Below the pieces are notes generated by a model. The model was not told the origin of the DNA, did not search any database, and was given only the letters and a program-made list of their open reading frames with translations. Below, one piece after another: positions 10,901 to 23,463 of a stretch of DNA of 64,000 bases. Origin of the DNA: Kalaharituber pfeilii (Eukaryota; Ascomycota; Pezizomycetes; Pezizales; Pezizaceae). A program made the translations under genes and the position numbers. Position 1 is the first letter of the stretch, and each line of letters begins with the position of its first letter. The DNA lies in assembly GCA_015179045.1 (NCBI GenBank), contig WHUZ01000005.1, positions 868,001 through 932,000 of the forward strand, given 5' to 3'.

Positions 10901-11734
10901 TGTTAATTGTGTTCCGGAATTGTAGCACTCGAGCCACTGATCTGCCTCATTTCCGATTTGTTTACCTTCTGTCGCCACATCTTCATTATTAACGTTTAGA
11001 TACGATGATTCACCATCCAAGAACAGATCCTCGTCCAGAGGTGAATTGTGGGTGACACCTGAGCCAGTACCAATTACTTCATCACTGTCGTATGTACCAT
11101 CAACAATTACCATATCTTCCTGGTTCGAATTCTGAGATGTACTGTTTCGTTTGAATTTTACCTTGCCTTCAGGGGGTCGGCGATATCGGCCTGAAACAAC
11201 AGGTATCCCCAGGGCAGTTGGCCCTGCAGCCCGCCGAGGACTAGTGCCGTCAGGTAATAGAGGAATAGCACGGTAAGTTCCTAACTTAGGATACATATTC
11301 CTGTTGAGGTGCAAAATTTCAAGTGTGGATCCAGGTAGCGGGATGACCTTGGATAGAGGAAGATTCAATTAGCGTAGAGTTCGTATGAGCACATCAGAAA
11401 CCAAATTTACCCGAAGATAGATAGCAATCTCAGCCCTTCCGTTGTTGCCATCCTGTCCAAGATTCCTAAGATGCTCTCTAAAAGGCTCCGTTGGAGCAAC
11501 ACCGCCTCCATTATCATCCAGTACATCCCAATGCACAAAGATTTTCATGTCCGTGACTGTTGCTTTAGAAGTTTCATTCTTTCCGGAAGTTCCAATGATC
11601 GTGGAGCAGCTATTTGTTAAGTCTTTTATTGGTGTTTCATGTTTCTTTCGTTTCGGTTTCATCTTTGTGAGCGTAAAGCTGACATCTTCGAACCGTTTTT
11701 CTCCTGCATTTGAATTCTGAATCCCTGTAGCCAT
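7921..11734 (-). CDS. Unrecognised ~1,212-aa protein with one C-terminal membrane segment
   Basis: Exons on the minus strand: 11411-11734, 10840-11347, 9402-10781, 7921-9347. Joined length is 3,639 nt, a multiple of three. Introns are 63, 58 and 54 nt with GTAAAT, GTATGT and GTTAGT donors and CTAAT/GCTGAC-like branch sites. The start ATG has a good context (GAGCCATGG). I do not recognise the family. Visible features: a basic N-terminus (KMKPKRKKHE), a proline/arginine patch around residues 160-185, and a long globular middle (about 275-735) with regular hydrophobic periodicity and scattered Cys. A Ser/Thr/Lys-rich region follows, then a single hydrophobic helix (about residues 1032-1055, SIIPLITSALAFVITLFAI) and a charged, coiled-coil-like C-terminus. 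The last intron uses a GAAG acceptor, because the nearer GTAG would give a stop. Splitting into two genes there is the alternative. Confidence 0.6.
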
Positions 11735-12471
11735 GGCTCGTGAAGAGAAAGGTCTCGCAGAGATTTATTCACAACTTGCAATTCACAAGCCGCTTCAGTG
11801 AGGTCCAACAGATTGGACAATTAGTTCCGAGATGGTCAAGAGGTAGAAGAGCTAGAACGGCTAATTCTGAAGCTGAGAGAGCCCAGATGCCAGCAGCACG
11901 GCAAGCCGGCGTGAGTGATACGATGGGCAAACGAACAAGGCGTGGTGGGAACGAGAGTAGGGGAAACAATGGGGGAAGCGTAGGGACATAGGGCGGGTTG
12001 GGAGATGGAACAAATAAGCAGCGAGCAAACACACGCCGGGAAGCTACTGACTAAGCCTGTCTTTCGCAGGGTTAAGGTCAAGCTTCCGCGAGCGGCACCA
12101 TCATACCTGGTTCAGCTAAGGTGCTACTACGCTGCCTGGCCCCGACGAGGCTACCAACACACATAGGAACGTACCAAAAGTCCCTGCCAGCGGTTTGCCG
12201 GGTGCTCACGGCGCGTCGCATTGTGGTCGCGGGTCGGAGCGCAGAGGTCCTGCAGTAACATGCTCTTACTCTGGTCACGTGCGGAACAAAACGCGCTGTT
12301 GCCGATAACCCCATGCTAACGTCCATTCGTGGACTGGCAGCCCTACAACCAGACGACGGCTCCCCGCAGTCGGATCCGAGCTCTGTCCAGTGCCACGGGC
12401 GGTTGGAGATCTGCTTCACACTAAACGCTGAGGTACTCCGTTTGTAACTTACTTGTGTCATTACATACGCA
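11735..12471. other. Upstream region of the 7921-11734 gene
   Basis: Probably contains the promoter of the minus-strand gene. Short open frames on both strands (11740-12461) overlap each other, show no domains, and I do not call them. Confidence 0.5.
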
Positions 12472-13220
12472 CAGTCTACCCTTGCTATACCGGATCGCTA
12501 AAATCTGGCAATTTTCGTCCGGTATAGCAAGGTTCTGGTATAGAATAAAATGCTTCGCAGACAGGGGGGGGGTAAATTCAATTAATTACTGAAATAGGAG
12601 ATGAACGAAGTAAACATCAACTTGTTCACATCCAGCCAAAGATATCAATATGCATTGATTACGAAATCTAGAAAAACGTCGGACCTTAAGTGTGCTTGAG
12701 AAGCATCAAATATGTACATTGACTAGAACCAAAATATGGTTAAGTGAATTTGATAAACATTTTTGAGATGAAATTGGTAAGATTACTGTACTTTAACTTA
12801 ACTTTGGTATCCTAGGTATCTAATTCATTATTTTAAGCTGATCAGTAGCTGCATCTACTTAGTCAGGTATTTTGAAACAAAGTGGTAAGTGGTTAGCAAT
12901 CTCGGAACATGGAACAAGAAGCAATGAAGTGCCCAGTTTCCATTACTCGAACAACATTGTAGCAAGTGATGGTAGCAGTAGTAGCAACGGCATTAGCAGA
13001 AACAGTGACAGCAGTAGTGGCAGCAGTGATGGCAGCCAAGTGTGAAATGGAGTAATCTAAGATGTATTAGTATTAGTGTGTCCAGTATATAGCAAATATT
13101 ATTTGTATGGAGGCAGGGGGGTACTTGTCTACAGATTTCTATCCGGTCCGGAATTGTTAGGGCGTCCGGTATAGCAAGGTTTCCGGTATAGCGACTTGCC
13201 GATATAGCAAGGGTAGACTG
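12472..13220. mobile_element. TIR element with CAGTCTACCCTTGCTATACC ends, 749 bp
   Basis: The 5' end CAGTCTACCCTTGCTATACCGG is matched by the 3' end CCGATATAGCAAGGGTAGACTG, with one mismatch over 22. TA follows the 3' end; the 5' flank is CA, one mutation from TA. CAGT-starting TIRs with TA duplication are typical of pogo/Tigger-like Tc1-mariner relatives. The word CCGGTATAGCAA is repeated inside near both ends (12519-12531, 13165-13205). There is no intact transposase frame. Confidence 0.8.
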
Positions 13221-13241
13221 TACTTGTATGTACTTATCATA

Positions 13242-13839
13242 TGGTGCCGGAAGTTAATAATCAACATGAAATTTGCAACACAACCAACGCAACGCAAAAC
13301 CTATCAGCAACCACAACCTGATATGAACTAAGGTAGAAATACCAAAAATCTATACCCTTTGAGACGCTCTATCATTCTATAATATTTTCATGGCAAAATC
13401 TTTATTCGTTGTAAAACTGAAAAGGATCAAAGTATTTTTACTTTCTTAGGAAATGTAGCAAATGTTACATGCCAAGCCCCATACAAATGGATTAGTCATC
13501 AAAGGGATCCCCACTCTGTACCATATTGATGACCATCCTTATAACCCTGCATAATATGAAGACACTTATTATAATAACGCCAAGTAGAGATGTCTGAAAT
13601 AGAAAAAAGAGCTTTGGGTATAGTTTCTCGTAGACCTGCAATAGATTCTGGAAAAACCTTCTATGAGTGGTGCGAGCGTGGGCAGCTGTAGACGTAAAGC
13701 GAGCGTGTAATGCGACCGTGTAAAGTGACCGTGGCTGAAGGGTGCGCGATTGCTCAAGCAGCAAAATGACACATATGGTGCTGCTTACTAATGCTGGCCG
13801 GGAATGTTACAACATGTTGATTATTAACTTCCGGCACCA
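13242..13839. mobile_element. MITE (TGGTGCCGG family), 598 bp
   Basis: Bounded by a perfect inverted repeat of about 27 bp, TGGTGCCGGAAGTTAATAAT... and its inverse ...ATTATTAACTTCCGGCACCA, with TA on each side (13240-13241, 13840-13841). It shares the TGGTGCCGG(a/c)AG...CAACATG terminal design with 4842-5356, so both belong to one family of differing internal sequence. It lies 20 bp from the preceding element. Confidence 0.87.
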
Positions 13840-14134
13840 TAATATGAGTTACGAGTGCCAAGACCAATGAGTCTTCTCACCTACTTCTTTGACTTTTCTG
13901 ACACCACGTGACTTTCTTATGCTCCCATGGAGCAGTGTTTGGCTAGATGGCATGAACATTCCCCCACTCTGGCATGAGACTACATCCCTCTGTCACGCTT
14001 TTGGTGTTTCCAGCTGCAAGACATTCGTGCGTTGAATGACCTGTACTTACGTACTTTGTCCCAGCTAGTCGTTATTTGCTAAGCTTACCAGCAAGCAGCC
14101 GACGGGCGGCAGCGGCTGGGCACGAAACTACATA

Positions 14135-14309
14135 TAGGTGACCCTGGCTATAATGAACCTCTTTTTAGTGAAAACCTGGCTATAGTGAAGGGATGGGGCG
14201 AGCTTCTTTGTCTACACAGGTAAAGAAAGTGCTCTCGCTATAGTGAAAACTTGTTATAGTGAAGAAAATCGGTCAGATTCTTGGCCTTCATTATAGCCAG
14301 GTTCACCTG
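14135..14309. mobile_element. Short TIR element, 175 bp, (C/T)AGGTGA(C/A)CCTGGCTATAATG ends
   Basis: 5' TAGGTGACCCTGGCTATAATG and 3' CATTATAGCCAGGTTCACCTG form terminal inverted repeats of about 25 bp with two or three mismatches. TA flanks both ends (14133-14134, 14310-14311). Inside, the word CTATAGTGAA recurs several times. It resembles a pogo/Tigger-type MITE but has a TIR sequence different from that of the CAGTCTACCC family. Confidence 0.75.
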
Positions 14310-14311
14310 TA

Positions 14312-17300
14312 GGGAACCAATGTAATTTACCATATTTCTCAATACTATGATAGCTTCTTGCTGTCCCAGCGCCAAGGGACGAGAGAGTTTGCCATCTTTC
14401 CTACTCTCTTAGCCAATCTTTTCTCCCATGCTTGATAACTGCCCTGGTATCAGATAGTGCAATGAGTCTGGGCTTAATCTGGAACGACGAGCATGGGATT
14501 GGCTTCGAAAGTAAATTCACAGACTTCATAAGCTGTGTCTATACTGGGTACGAGAACATCTATAAGTGTACTTGAACTCACGGGCAAATTTGTAATCTAG
14601 GTACTAACATTTTAGAACCAGCAAAACGTCCGGCCCAGCAGCAAACTGCTACTCTTTAGTAGATGTTTCGAGTTACAGAAGCCAGAAATGTGCATTAAAT
14701 ATTATAATTATCATTCTTAGCAGAAACACGAGGAAACATCATAACTATATAACCATGAATATTATCTCATGTGAAGTAACAACATGAGAGCTATGCAAGT
14801 GACTCACCGAATAGGTACTGAATTGGAGTAGCGAGTTTGACTGGGGAATAATAAATTAATCTCAAGGTATGTAGAAAAAGATAAGTCAAATCAGGAAAGC
14901 TACTTGACTCGAAAAAACATCCAACGCAAGCGTCGTACGATACATGTCACTGCCTGATTGTCCCCGCTCGACCTAGGTGCCTCATTGTTTATTATTGGAG
15001 GCCCCATTCCTGTCAGGCTCAACCCCTAGCATGCTAACACCAATTTGGGATAATATGAGGCACTTTTTGTTGATACACCTTTTGTTTCAAGTGCCTAATC
15101 TTGTACCCATCGAGAGTCCATAGCCTACTACTTCGCAAAGCCTACTAGTAGCATATGTTTCGTCAGTCAGATGATATTGGGAACGGACAATTATTCTGCT
15201 ATATATTTCTACTGGCATGGCTTAACCCCACTTCCTCAACTGTTCCATCTCAATTGAGCTTGTTCCAGTAGGTAGAATCGTCACAGGTAGTGCATCACGA
15301 CAATGCAATCAAACGCTATGAATCGCATTAGCTATCTAGTTATATCCGCTGCTTGGTACTATATCATAAGGGGTTTTCGGCAGAGTTCACACATAGTACA
15401 TCAAATACATACACACATAGATAGATACATACATACGTACGTAAATATCAAGTACATATATACATACATGGGCTTACATACATACCTCATGCATACATAC
15501 TTACTTAAATACTAATTTGTACAAGTATATATAAAGCATGTACGATCGCCGATGATAGTTTTACTGCGTTGGTAGGGGTTATAAGGATTGAAAAGCCCGC
15601 TTTACCCGGTTGGCGAGCTCAGGCAGATGTGGAGGGTCACGTCTATTTATGAGTTCTAGCAAAAAACCGCTCGCTCCATGAAGTTAGCCTATAGCTACTA
15701 GTACCTACGGCCTTGCATGTTGACCTTGAACCTTAACATATGCATCAAGCTGGATGGAACACAAACGTAGAATTTAAAGCTCACATGTACTCGAGAACAG
15801 CTAAATATAACATGGGGCAACTAGTGCGCCAGCAAGTAAGTTGCATACTTAAGGTATCTTGACCGTACTTATTATGAAGCCTTGATACGATAGGCACCTA
15901 CATGTCCACTGGTACCCGGTATCAAATACTTGGTATTTTGAATATAACTGAATTGCAAAAGGCGGGAGTATATCACATGCACTTTCCCATCGTCGAAAGC
16001 ATAAATACTCTGTTTCGTGATGTTTGAGAGTATTGCCTTTAAAGATATGGAAAATCAAACATTTCATAGTTCTCACTCCTAGCTCGTTGTGTTTTGTAGG
16101 CGATATGCACTGGAGGCACTTCTGCTATATAAGCTGAACCGCAAGTAAGCTATAGCCTGCTTGAATTTGACTGATACTTCGAGGTTTAGAACGGTCGCTT
16201 GTGTACAAATACCGCCCTTCGAACAGTTGGGTACCTGTCAAGTAGTCAGCGTAACGAGACTACCTGTCAAGTGAGATATTAGGTGCATAAGTACTTATAG
16301 CACATTACCTAGTATAGCATACTTACTGGAAAACAATTGTAAACCTGTGAATCAGAGTCCGAAGACAAGAACACAGTACTTGCAGATCTACCCCAGAGTG
16401 TATTATGAATTTCCACCTGGTATAGCATTAATATTGCTGGTCGCCACTCATCACGCAATCGAACGAGATTACCGTATTTCATGATGTGATATTTGCCTCA
16501 CAGTCAAGCACAAATACCTACTTATAGAGCAATGCGGATATCGATCTCCAACCGTTAACCTTTATCCCTGTTCTTGCGTAAGTTTTGGAAACCGGGAAAC
16601 AAATTGGTCCATTCTCCAGAGGACTTCACATGCAGCTACTTGGCCGAACTGGTAAACCTTCACAGTGCTTGCTGTACTTGAATGCCTCCTAAGATTTATT
16701 TCGTCAATTGTTGCTAACGAATGTCTGTATACTCAGCAAGGTTTGTGAAGTCGCAGAACCCCAACCTCGGCCAATCCGAAAACTCAACAGGTTATCATTT
16801 GACCTTACCTAATTACTGCCCCACCCTTACATTCTGCGAAAAGTGTGCCTGAGAACAGCGCGGTCGCTGACTTATTGGATGCGCTGACGATTCACGCCCT
16901 GCGAGATGCACAGTCCGGTCGATCAGACATTCATCTGTGAGAAAGAACAGGGAATAAATGTATCCACCCAAGTCCTGGGCGAGAATGTGGAACTGAGACT
17001 AAGAATTACAGCACTCTACATTGCAATGGAGAATTGGTAGCTCTCATCTTATAAACCAATTAAAGCCTTCTCGTGAGCTAGAATGAATTAGGGCTGTGTT
17101 ATGTATACATATAAGCATAAGTGGAGAACAAGGGGCGAGGCTATGGTGCATGCCATGTACCCAGAAATTGTTGTTAGTACGAGAAGATTCAAGAACGTGA
17201 GCAAGGTGAGCTGAACTTTTCCGAGGCCTTCGAGCCAAAGTTAAACAAGAAAGCACTCTCTAATTGGAAACATTCGGTTCATCTATGGATCAAGATTGCA

Positions 17301-18938
17301 GTTCAGGATGAATGCTGCAAGCACGTCGGTGAGGCAAGTGTTTGCAGGGACCATCGATGGTGTCAAAGGCAGGTGGGAATACAGTTGCATAAGGAGGTAC
17401 GACTACAGTATTTAGGTATCTCTTCAAAATGAAAATTGCATGCAGCTTCTTTCGCCCGCCTTGACCCCTATCAATTGTCCGCCTACCATTACTTTGCCAA
17501 TTGTGGGATGACCTAAACTTGCTCATACTCAGGTACCGCAGCCGACTGAATGGCATCTCTCAATAAACGACTCGTAACCTTCAATTGGTGAAGTCAAATA
17601 CAGCAGTTTTCTACATGTCAACCAGTTCTATCGAGGAAGCGACCTATTGTTAACATACAGCGAGCTGCAGGGAGCTTAGGGCAAGAATCGTACGATACTA
17701 ATTGTTGCTTGCGATTAGTTCTACATGTTCATCAAATGAGCTCAGTTTTTGGAAGACGATCCTCATATGACTTGGTTCAGGAGACCCACGGTAATTGAGT
17801 TTGTTGTACTTTCTTGAAAAGAAAACTTAGATTTGTTTTGCTTTTTGCTTTTTGCTTTTGTCCCTTGCTCTATTTTCTTTTTCTTGTTATTTACAACAAC
17901 CAACAACAAACAATACAACAAAGCTCATCATAACTCACAGCATGACTATGGGTTTTAAATGAACCATTCCCTTTTGATCCCAAGTGAATGCAAAGTACAT
18001 TATAACCAAGTTTCATCCAATATTCGTTCCAAAGTACACCCCTTACCAATCACCGCTCGCTCCACAAAATAGACAACAGCCAGGGATGAGTGTGTTACGG
18101 CAAGCCAGTACCTGGCTCGCGCACCACTACTGCACGGAGCCAAATCTGACTTCCACATGAATTGCGTCAAGTGAGACATTCACCTTTCATGGATTCGTTG
18201 GAGCACTAATTGCGGCTAAGTAGCCTTTGCAAGGTCTGTGCACTTTTCAATTAGTTATGATAGGAATGCAAACTGGGTTGCGAATATTTTACATGAGGAA
18301 ACAGGGCCAGAAAAAACGTTATAACGAGAAATAGCAATAAAATGAAGGAGAAAAGTTACAAGAAGTAAATGAACTTATGCTCCGTGTACCACCTCGAGCC
18401 CTACTCCCCTGCATTCCCGAAAATGCGGAAGTAAATGTGAAGTAAAATGTGAAGATACCAAAAGAGATCCAAGACAACAAAAGCCCAACAAAATCCACTT
18501 TAAAATAACCATTTTCCATGCCGCGGTGCTATCCGACTGTTGCCTGACCCCAAGAAGACGAGAAAAATAAATACAAACTCCAAAAAGGAACAAAGTCTCA
18601 ACCTGGTAATTGCGCCTTTAAATAGAGCACTAGATGGCGGGTATGAAAACCCAGCTATACTATCCCCTTGGCGAGTTAACGCATACGAACAATCAGGGAT
18701 ATATAAGGGTATCGAGAGAAAGATAAGAGAACAGAACATGGTAAACATCGGCATAAAGCACATGAATATGACCCATCCGCGAGGCAATGCAGATTACACT
18801 AGAATATCGGTAGACGAAACAAAACCAAAAAAAAAAAAAAAAAAAAAAAAAGTCATGATGATAACTCAGCATCCTAATATATGACTATAACTCCTATATC
18901 AAGAGAAGACATGCATAACGCTGGCTTTTTGTGCTTGA
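14312..18938. other. Gene-poor AT-rich tract
   Basis: Nothing coding is supported. Short open frames at 15303-15515, 15849-16076, 17044-17256, 17290-17556 and 18319-18884 lack domains and overlap on both strands. A degenerate CATA/GTAC-rich simple repeat occurs at about 15400-15510, and a poly(A)25 lies at 18827-18851. The last few hundred bases probably hold the 3' UTR of vosA. Confidence 0.5.
18827..18851. repeat. Poly(A) tract, 25 nt
   Basis: Uninterrupted A25, about 90 bp past the vosA stop. On the transcribed strand of vosA it reads as U25. Confidence 0.9.
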
Positions 18939-20959
18939 TTATGCAGAAGAATGCTGCGGTTGTTGTTGTTGTTGTTGCTGTTGTTGCTGTTGCTGTTGAG
19001 CAGCAGAGTCGAATGATGCAGGCGGTCCAGTGCGATAACCGCCTGCATCCCTTATCGATGAATGAGGGCCTTGATGAATAGGCGGAGGAATCGGTGGCCC
19101 TGGAAGGGGCGGTAGGTTAAGTGGTGGTAGATATATAGCAGTCTGTGTGGGATGTCTGTGTGGGGACGGCGGCGGCGGTGGCATTCCCCCAGTTAGTGGT
19201 GTATGGGGTGCTTGTGCAGGTATTGGCCTTCCTAGTGCCGCTGGAGGTGAAATAGTGTTTGGTGAATGGAGGCTTTGGTGCGAGTTTTGGTTGTGAGGCG
19301 ATGGAAACTGATTGTGGCGGTCAGAGGGTGATGGGATTCGAACTTGCGGCATTTGAATATGCGGCGTTTGATGCACGGTATGTTGTTGGCTTGACTGGCT
19401 ATGTGTTGGTGCAGGTTGGGAAGAGGCATAACTGTGCCTATAAGAGGGCCCATGGGATAATGAGGCACGCTGCTGATGAGGTGGATATTGCCCTCTAGGT
19501 GAGTTGTACGGAGACGTATTTGAGTGGTGAGATGGCCGATAAACAAAATCAGGAGCTGTAGGGATTCCAGAATGAAGTGAAGCATGCGATCCGTGAGGCG
19601 TGTGAGGTGTGTGGGGTGTATGAGGTGTATGAGGCGTATGTGGGGTATGGGGGGTATGGGGAGTAGGTGGAGGTGGTGGATAGCTTGCGTAAGAATTAGA
19701 GTATTGAGGCTGAGATGATGGTGTGCTATATGGAGGGTACTGAGAATGCGGCTCAGAATATGCCGGCCGTTGGGGATAAGGATCGGGATGATGATGTGGG
19801 CTATGCATATTCTCTGACTTGACACGCTTTGTTGATTCCAAGTATGGTGACGAATATTCTCTGTTTGGAGACGGAACATATGGAACCATCGCATGGGGAG
19901 GTGTGATTCTTGATGCCGATCGTGGTTGTTCTGGCATCTGTGGAACGAATGGCCTAGAGTACTCCTCCGGTCTCAAGGAATGAGGAGGCCGTTTCCTATT
20001 GATGTTACTTTTGAATTCTTAATATCCAACAAATTCAATAACCCTTCTAGCCACTCACAGTAACGCTCTTGGCTCCTTCCTGATACGAAGCCGAACACCC
20101 TGGTCACCAAAAGATCGTGACAAAAAGGTGGATTCCGACATTCCTGGGAAATTCTTCGCGGCATAGACTAATCTAGTATGTGAGTTTAAGAGCCCAGAGG
20201 GTAACTGACAGAGATTATGCACACCTGTAAATGGCTCGGAAGTGATCGATTTTATGTGTACTACTTCATTCCTATCTCTTTCAGTAAGTTATAAGTATCC
20301 GTTATCTGGGTTAACGCGGTTCCAGCTTACTTCAACATCTCAAAAAGACTGAATCTAAGTCTAAATTCCCCTTCAATTTTTACAGACAAATCACCAAACA
20401 CAAAAAATCCTCCATCTAACAAAACGATGTTAGCAGTAAGTCACTTAATTCTCCAGAGGCATTCATACCGCTATTATCAATATCTTTCAATCGATGAAGT
20501 GAGGATACTAATGTTCCCGCAAGTGCTTGATGAGGTGGAATTGCTGTTGGCGTGTCGTTGACAGTGTATAGATTGGTACACATGAAGTAGTAAGGGCTTT
20601 GTAGGTAATTCCTACAAGAATTAGATTTGTATCCTCCAACATGGAACTGGAACCTACTGTGCAGGATCTTGGTCATCTCGGATTTTAAGCTGTATAATAG
20701 GAGGGGGATCAACAGGCTTGCGGTCTAATCATACAGTCTATTAGATTTTTCGATGCAGTTGAGGTTGTTGGAAAAATTTACCTTTTTCCTTGACGCCTGC
20801 TACCCGCGCTCGTTCGGGCCCTTGCCGTATATGTAGTTCATAGTCCTCACTGACCACAGTTGTCAGCAGCTATCTCATTCGAATTTTGCCAGTGATCTTT
20901 TATTACCTACGCAGCCTACCTGCTCGTGAGGAGGCACCTGCAAATGTATGAGAGTTCAT
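18939..20959 (-). CDS. vosA: Velvet-domain regulator VosA
   Basis: Exons on the minus strand: 20907-20959, 20782-20849, 20658-20724, 20469-20611, 20331-20415, 20225-20271, 20059-20167, 18939-19995. That is 1,629 nt, or 542 aa. The velvet domain (about residues 18-190) reads [88 protein letters not shown] and [20 protein letters not shown], ending [11 protein letters not shown]. This matches VosA better than VeA, VelB or VelC. VosA is a nuclear DNA-binding factor that represses germination and brlA-type conidiation genes and supports spore viability and trehalose accumulation, acting with VelB. The long C-terminus is His/Pro/Tyr-rich, with a run of TPH triplets and a terminal polyglutamine tract. 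Exon 1 (a short leader) rests on splice signals only; the other exons are supported by family alignment. Confidence 0.92.
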
Positions 20960-23327
20960 TCGGGCTCTCTATTCAGAAGGGCAATGAGGGGAACGTCCGC
21001 AAGAAAATCCAAGTAGCGGCTATCGCTGGGGTGTCCTTGTAACGGAACTCCTGTTATTTTTGGAGTGGTACGTCTTTTCAATTTGAGTGCAACGACCACT
21101 CGCACCCGTGGACACACTGTTAGCCGCGTTGAAAATGCGAGTGTGCGAAGATTGCCGATACAGTATATCCCAGAAGGTAGAATCCTTCGTCCTTTTGAAT
21201 AACAGGTATCGGGGAACAAAACACACGGACAATCAACTTCTCGTAATCCCTAACCCTAGTTCGTCAGAAGCCTTGTTCCTGATGCCCTATATACCCAGGA
21301 GGGCCTCCAGGCCAGGCGATGGACTTGCTGACAATAACGGGCGGCTACAATAACGGATGTACCAGATATTCTAGGATATAAATTCCAGGGCCACCCAGTT
21401 CACAAGACCTGCGCGCGGGAATAGGCTGTGCAAATACTTTATTTAAGCACTCAAAAAAAAGCGTGGCGGCGCGTCCATGTAGGGATGTGCTATTAAATCG
21501 GGATGTATTTGGTCTGCGTAATTTTGCAAGAGACTTTTGGTTCACGTTCCGGAGGTAACCACAAGGATTTTCCCTTCAAGCACTGACTGTCGTCAGAAAT
21601 TTATGCTTTGATTTGATAGTTGTTCGATCCTAGCAATCTCCTCCACTAATTCTCCCTGCCTCGAAGGTGCTTTTTTTTTTAGGGGAAGGGGGCTTTGAAG
21701 AAGTAATAATTGATGGCAACGAGCAATTGATTATTAACTGCTTCTTGAAATGTGTGAATGGTTCGTGTCCTGGCTTTGGATGGTATATTTGTGCTCTTGT
21801 TGCCTTCTGGAGACTGTGAAAATGGCCGAAGCGATTTCAAAAATCAGTTCTCCGGAAATTTAGCAGACGATCACTAAAGAAGTGAGAATAGTTGCTTGAT
21901 AGGAAAGCATTTATCCACCAAATATCTATACCATATTTTGGCGTCTCATTCCGAGTAGAATTCAAAGAAGCGCCACCAGTTGGTTGTAGTGAACAATTGG
22001 TTGCCAAGGTCACTCCTACCCGTTAGCATTAACCTGGGAACGAAAGAACTGTAAATACTGTAGTCTGAAGTGGCGTTAAACGGGTTCTATGTTGAATGGT
22101 TTGGGTGGTTCTAATGCCAAAAGGAAAACAGGAAGGAGCTTGAAGGATTGGTGACAGAGAATGAATGTAGCTAATATTGAAAATTGGCAGCGGTACCGTA
22201 CCGACCGTTGTGTTATGAAGTTTGGATAACAAATACGAACCGCAGTGCTGTTTGGCTAAGGAGGGAGAACTAGACCAACGAAATATGCTATTTCAGAAGC
22301 TGGCTAGAGAAGCTCAATCTCGGGCTATAAGTTTCCTTGGAGGATATTGTCATGTGGTGCCCTTGTGTGTCGATTCTCGTTGCAGTGTGGACTAATTAGA
22401 ACAGTGCGGTGTAAGGCCTCGTCTTTAGGTTACTCCACCTGAGAAATTTGAGTGGTGCAGTAAACCACCTGGAAGGTCGCGACAAAGAGGTGAAGAGGAC
22501 ACTGTTGAATGCCTGAGCTGCCCAAGCAAATAAACAAGCAAAGAGCCTTGATCAACAATAGTGGCTGCAGTGGAGATTTTCTTTTCGGAGAGCTGCAGTT
22601 ATGCACATGCGCACAGAGGATGAGGGATGGCAGAAAAGAAAGTGAGCTTGAAAAAAAAGCAGGGTTTGGTATTTGTACCGATTGCGGTTGGCAGTTGAAC
22701 TACAGAGACGCAGGGGTGGGAACCTCGTAGGCCAGGATAAGAGAGGGGATGTATGTACATATGCGTTCTGCTCACGGGATAGGTGCACTGTACAAGAAGG
22801 CATTCAGCAGTGTATAAGAGAAATATAGCAACTCACCTTCTCTGGGGGGGGCCATACGCCTCCCCAAACCCAGAGGGCCAAGTCAAGTATTTCCGATATC
22901 TCCTTGGCTGTGATCGTTATCCGTACCAACTGCATAGGTCTCATCAATTGTTATAGGATTTTCCAGAGCCTGCAGTTTCAATCAGTTGCTCAAGAACCTG
23001 AGTAACACACATGTCCTATTCTAGGCAACGGCTTGCAGATTTCCAGGAAGACACATAGCGCCAGCACTGGAATTGACAGGTTGATAACAGTAAGAGCGAC
23101 GATGCCTATCCCGCATTGAGGTCCTGGGGGCCATTTCGAGAATCGATTGAAGCAATGTCTCGGGTGGCGAAATGAAGCAACACTAAGTTGGCGGCTGGGG
23201 TCTACTCGAGCAACGATGGAACGCTAGGTAGGTTGCATAAACGCATACCCTCTCGAACATAAGGAGAAAGTAGCATGCAAAGTCATCCATGGGCGTTCCG
23301 CCACCCACATCCTTCCCGGATAAAGAG

Positions 23328-23463
23328 TGGGGAGGGGAGGGAGAGGGGGAGGGGGAGGGGGAGGGGTACCCAGTTCGTTTGCTTGGGGGACTCGAGGGGT
23401 GGGGGGACGAGGGGGGGGAGGGGGGGGGGGGGTGGGGGGGGGGGGGGGGGAGGTTGGGAGGGA
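23328..23463 (+). repeat. G-rich purine tract, (GGGGGA)n and long G runs
   Basis: GGGAGGGGAGGGAGAGGGGG-type repeats, then runs of 8-18 G broken by single A or T. Many G4 runs are present, so quadruplex formation on the plus strand is expected. Confidence 0.9.

Noticed and set aside
13492..13764. 90-codon minus-strand frame inside the MITE 13242-13839
   Set aside because: Too short for a transposase, no DDE or HTH motif, and not shared with the sister element at 4842-5356.
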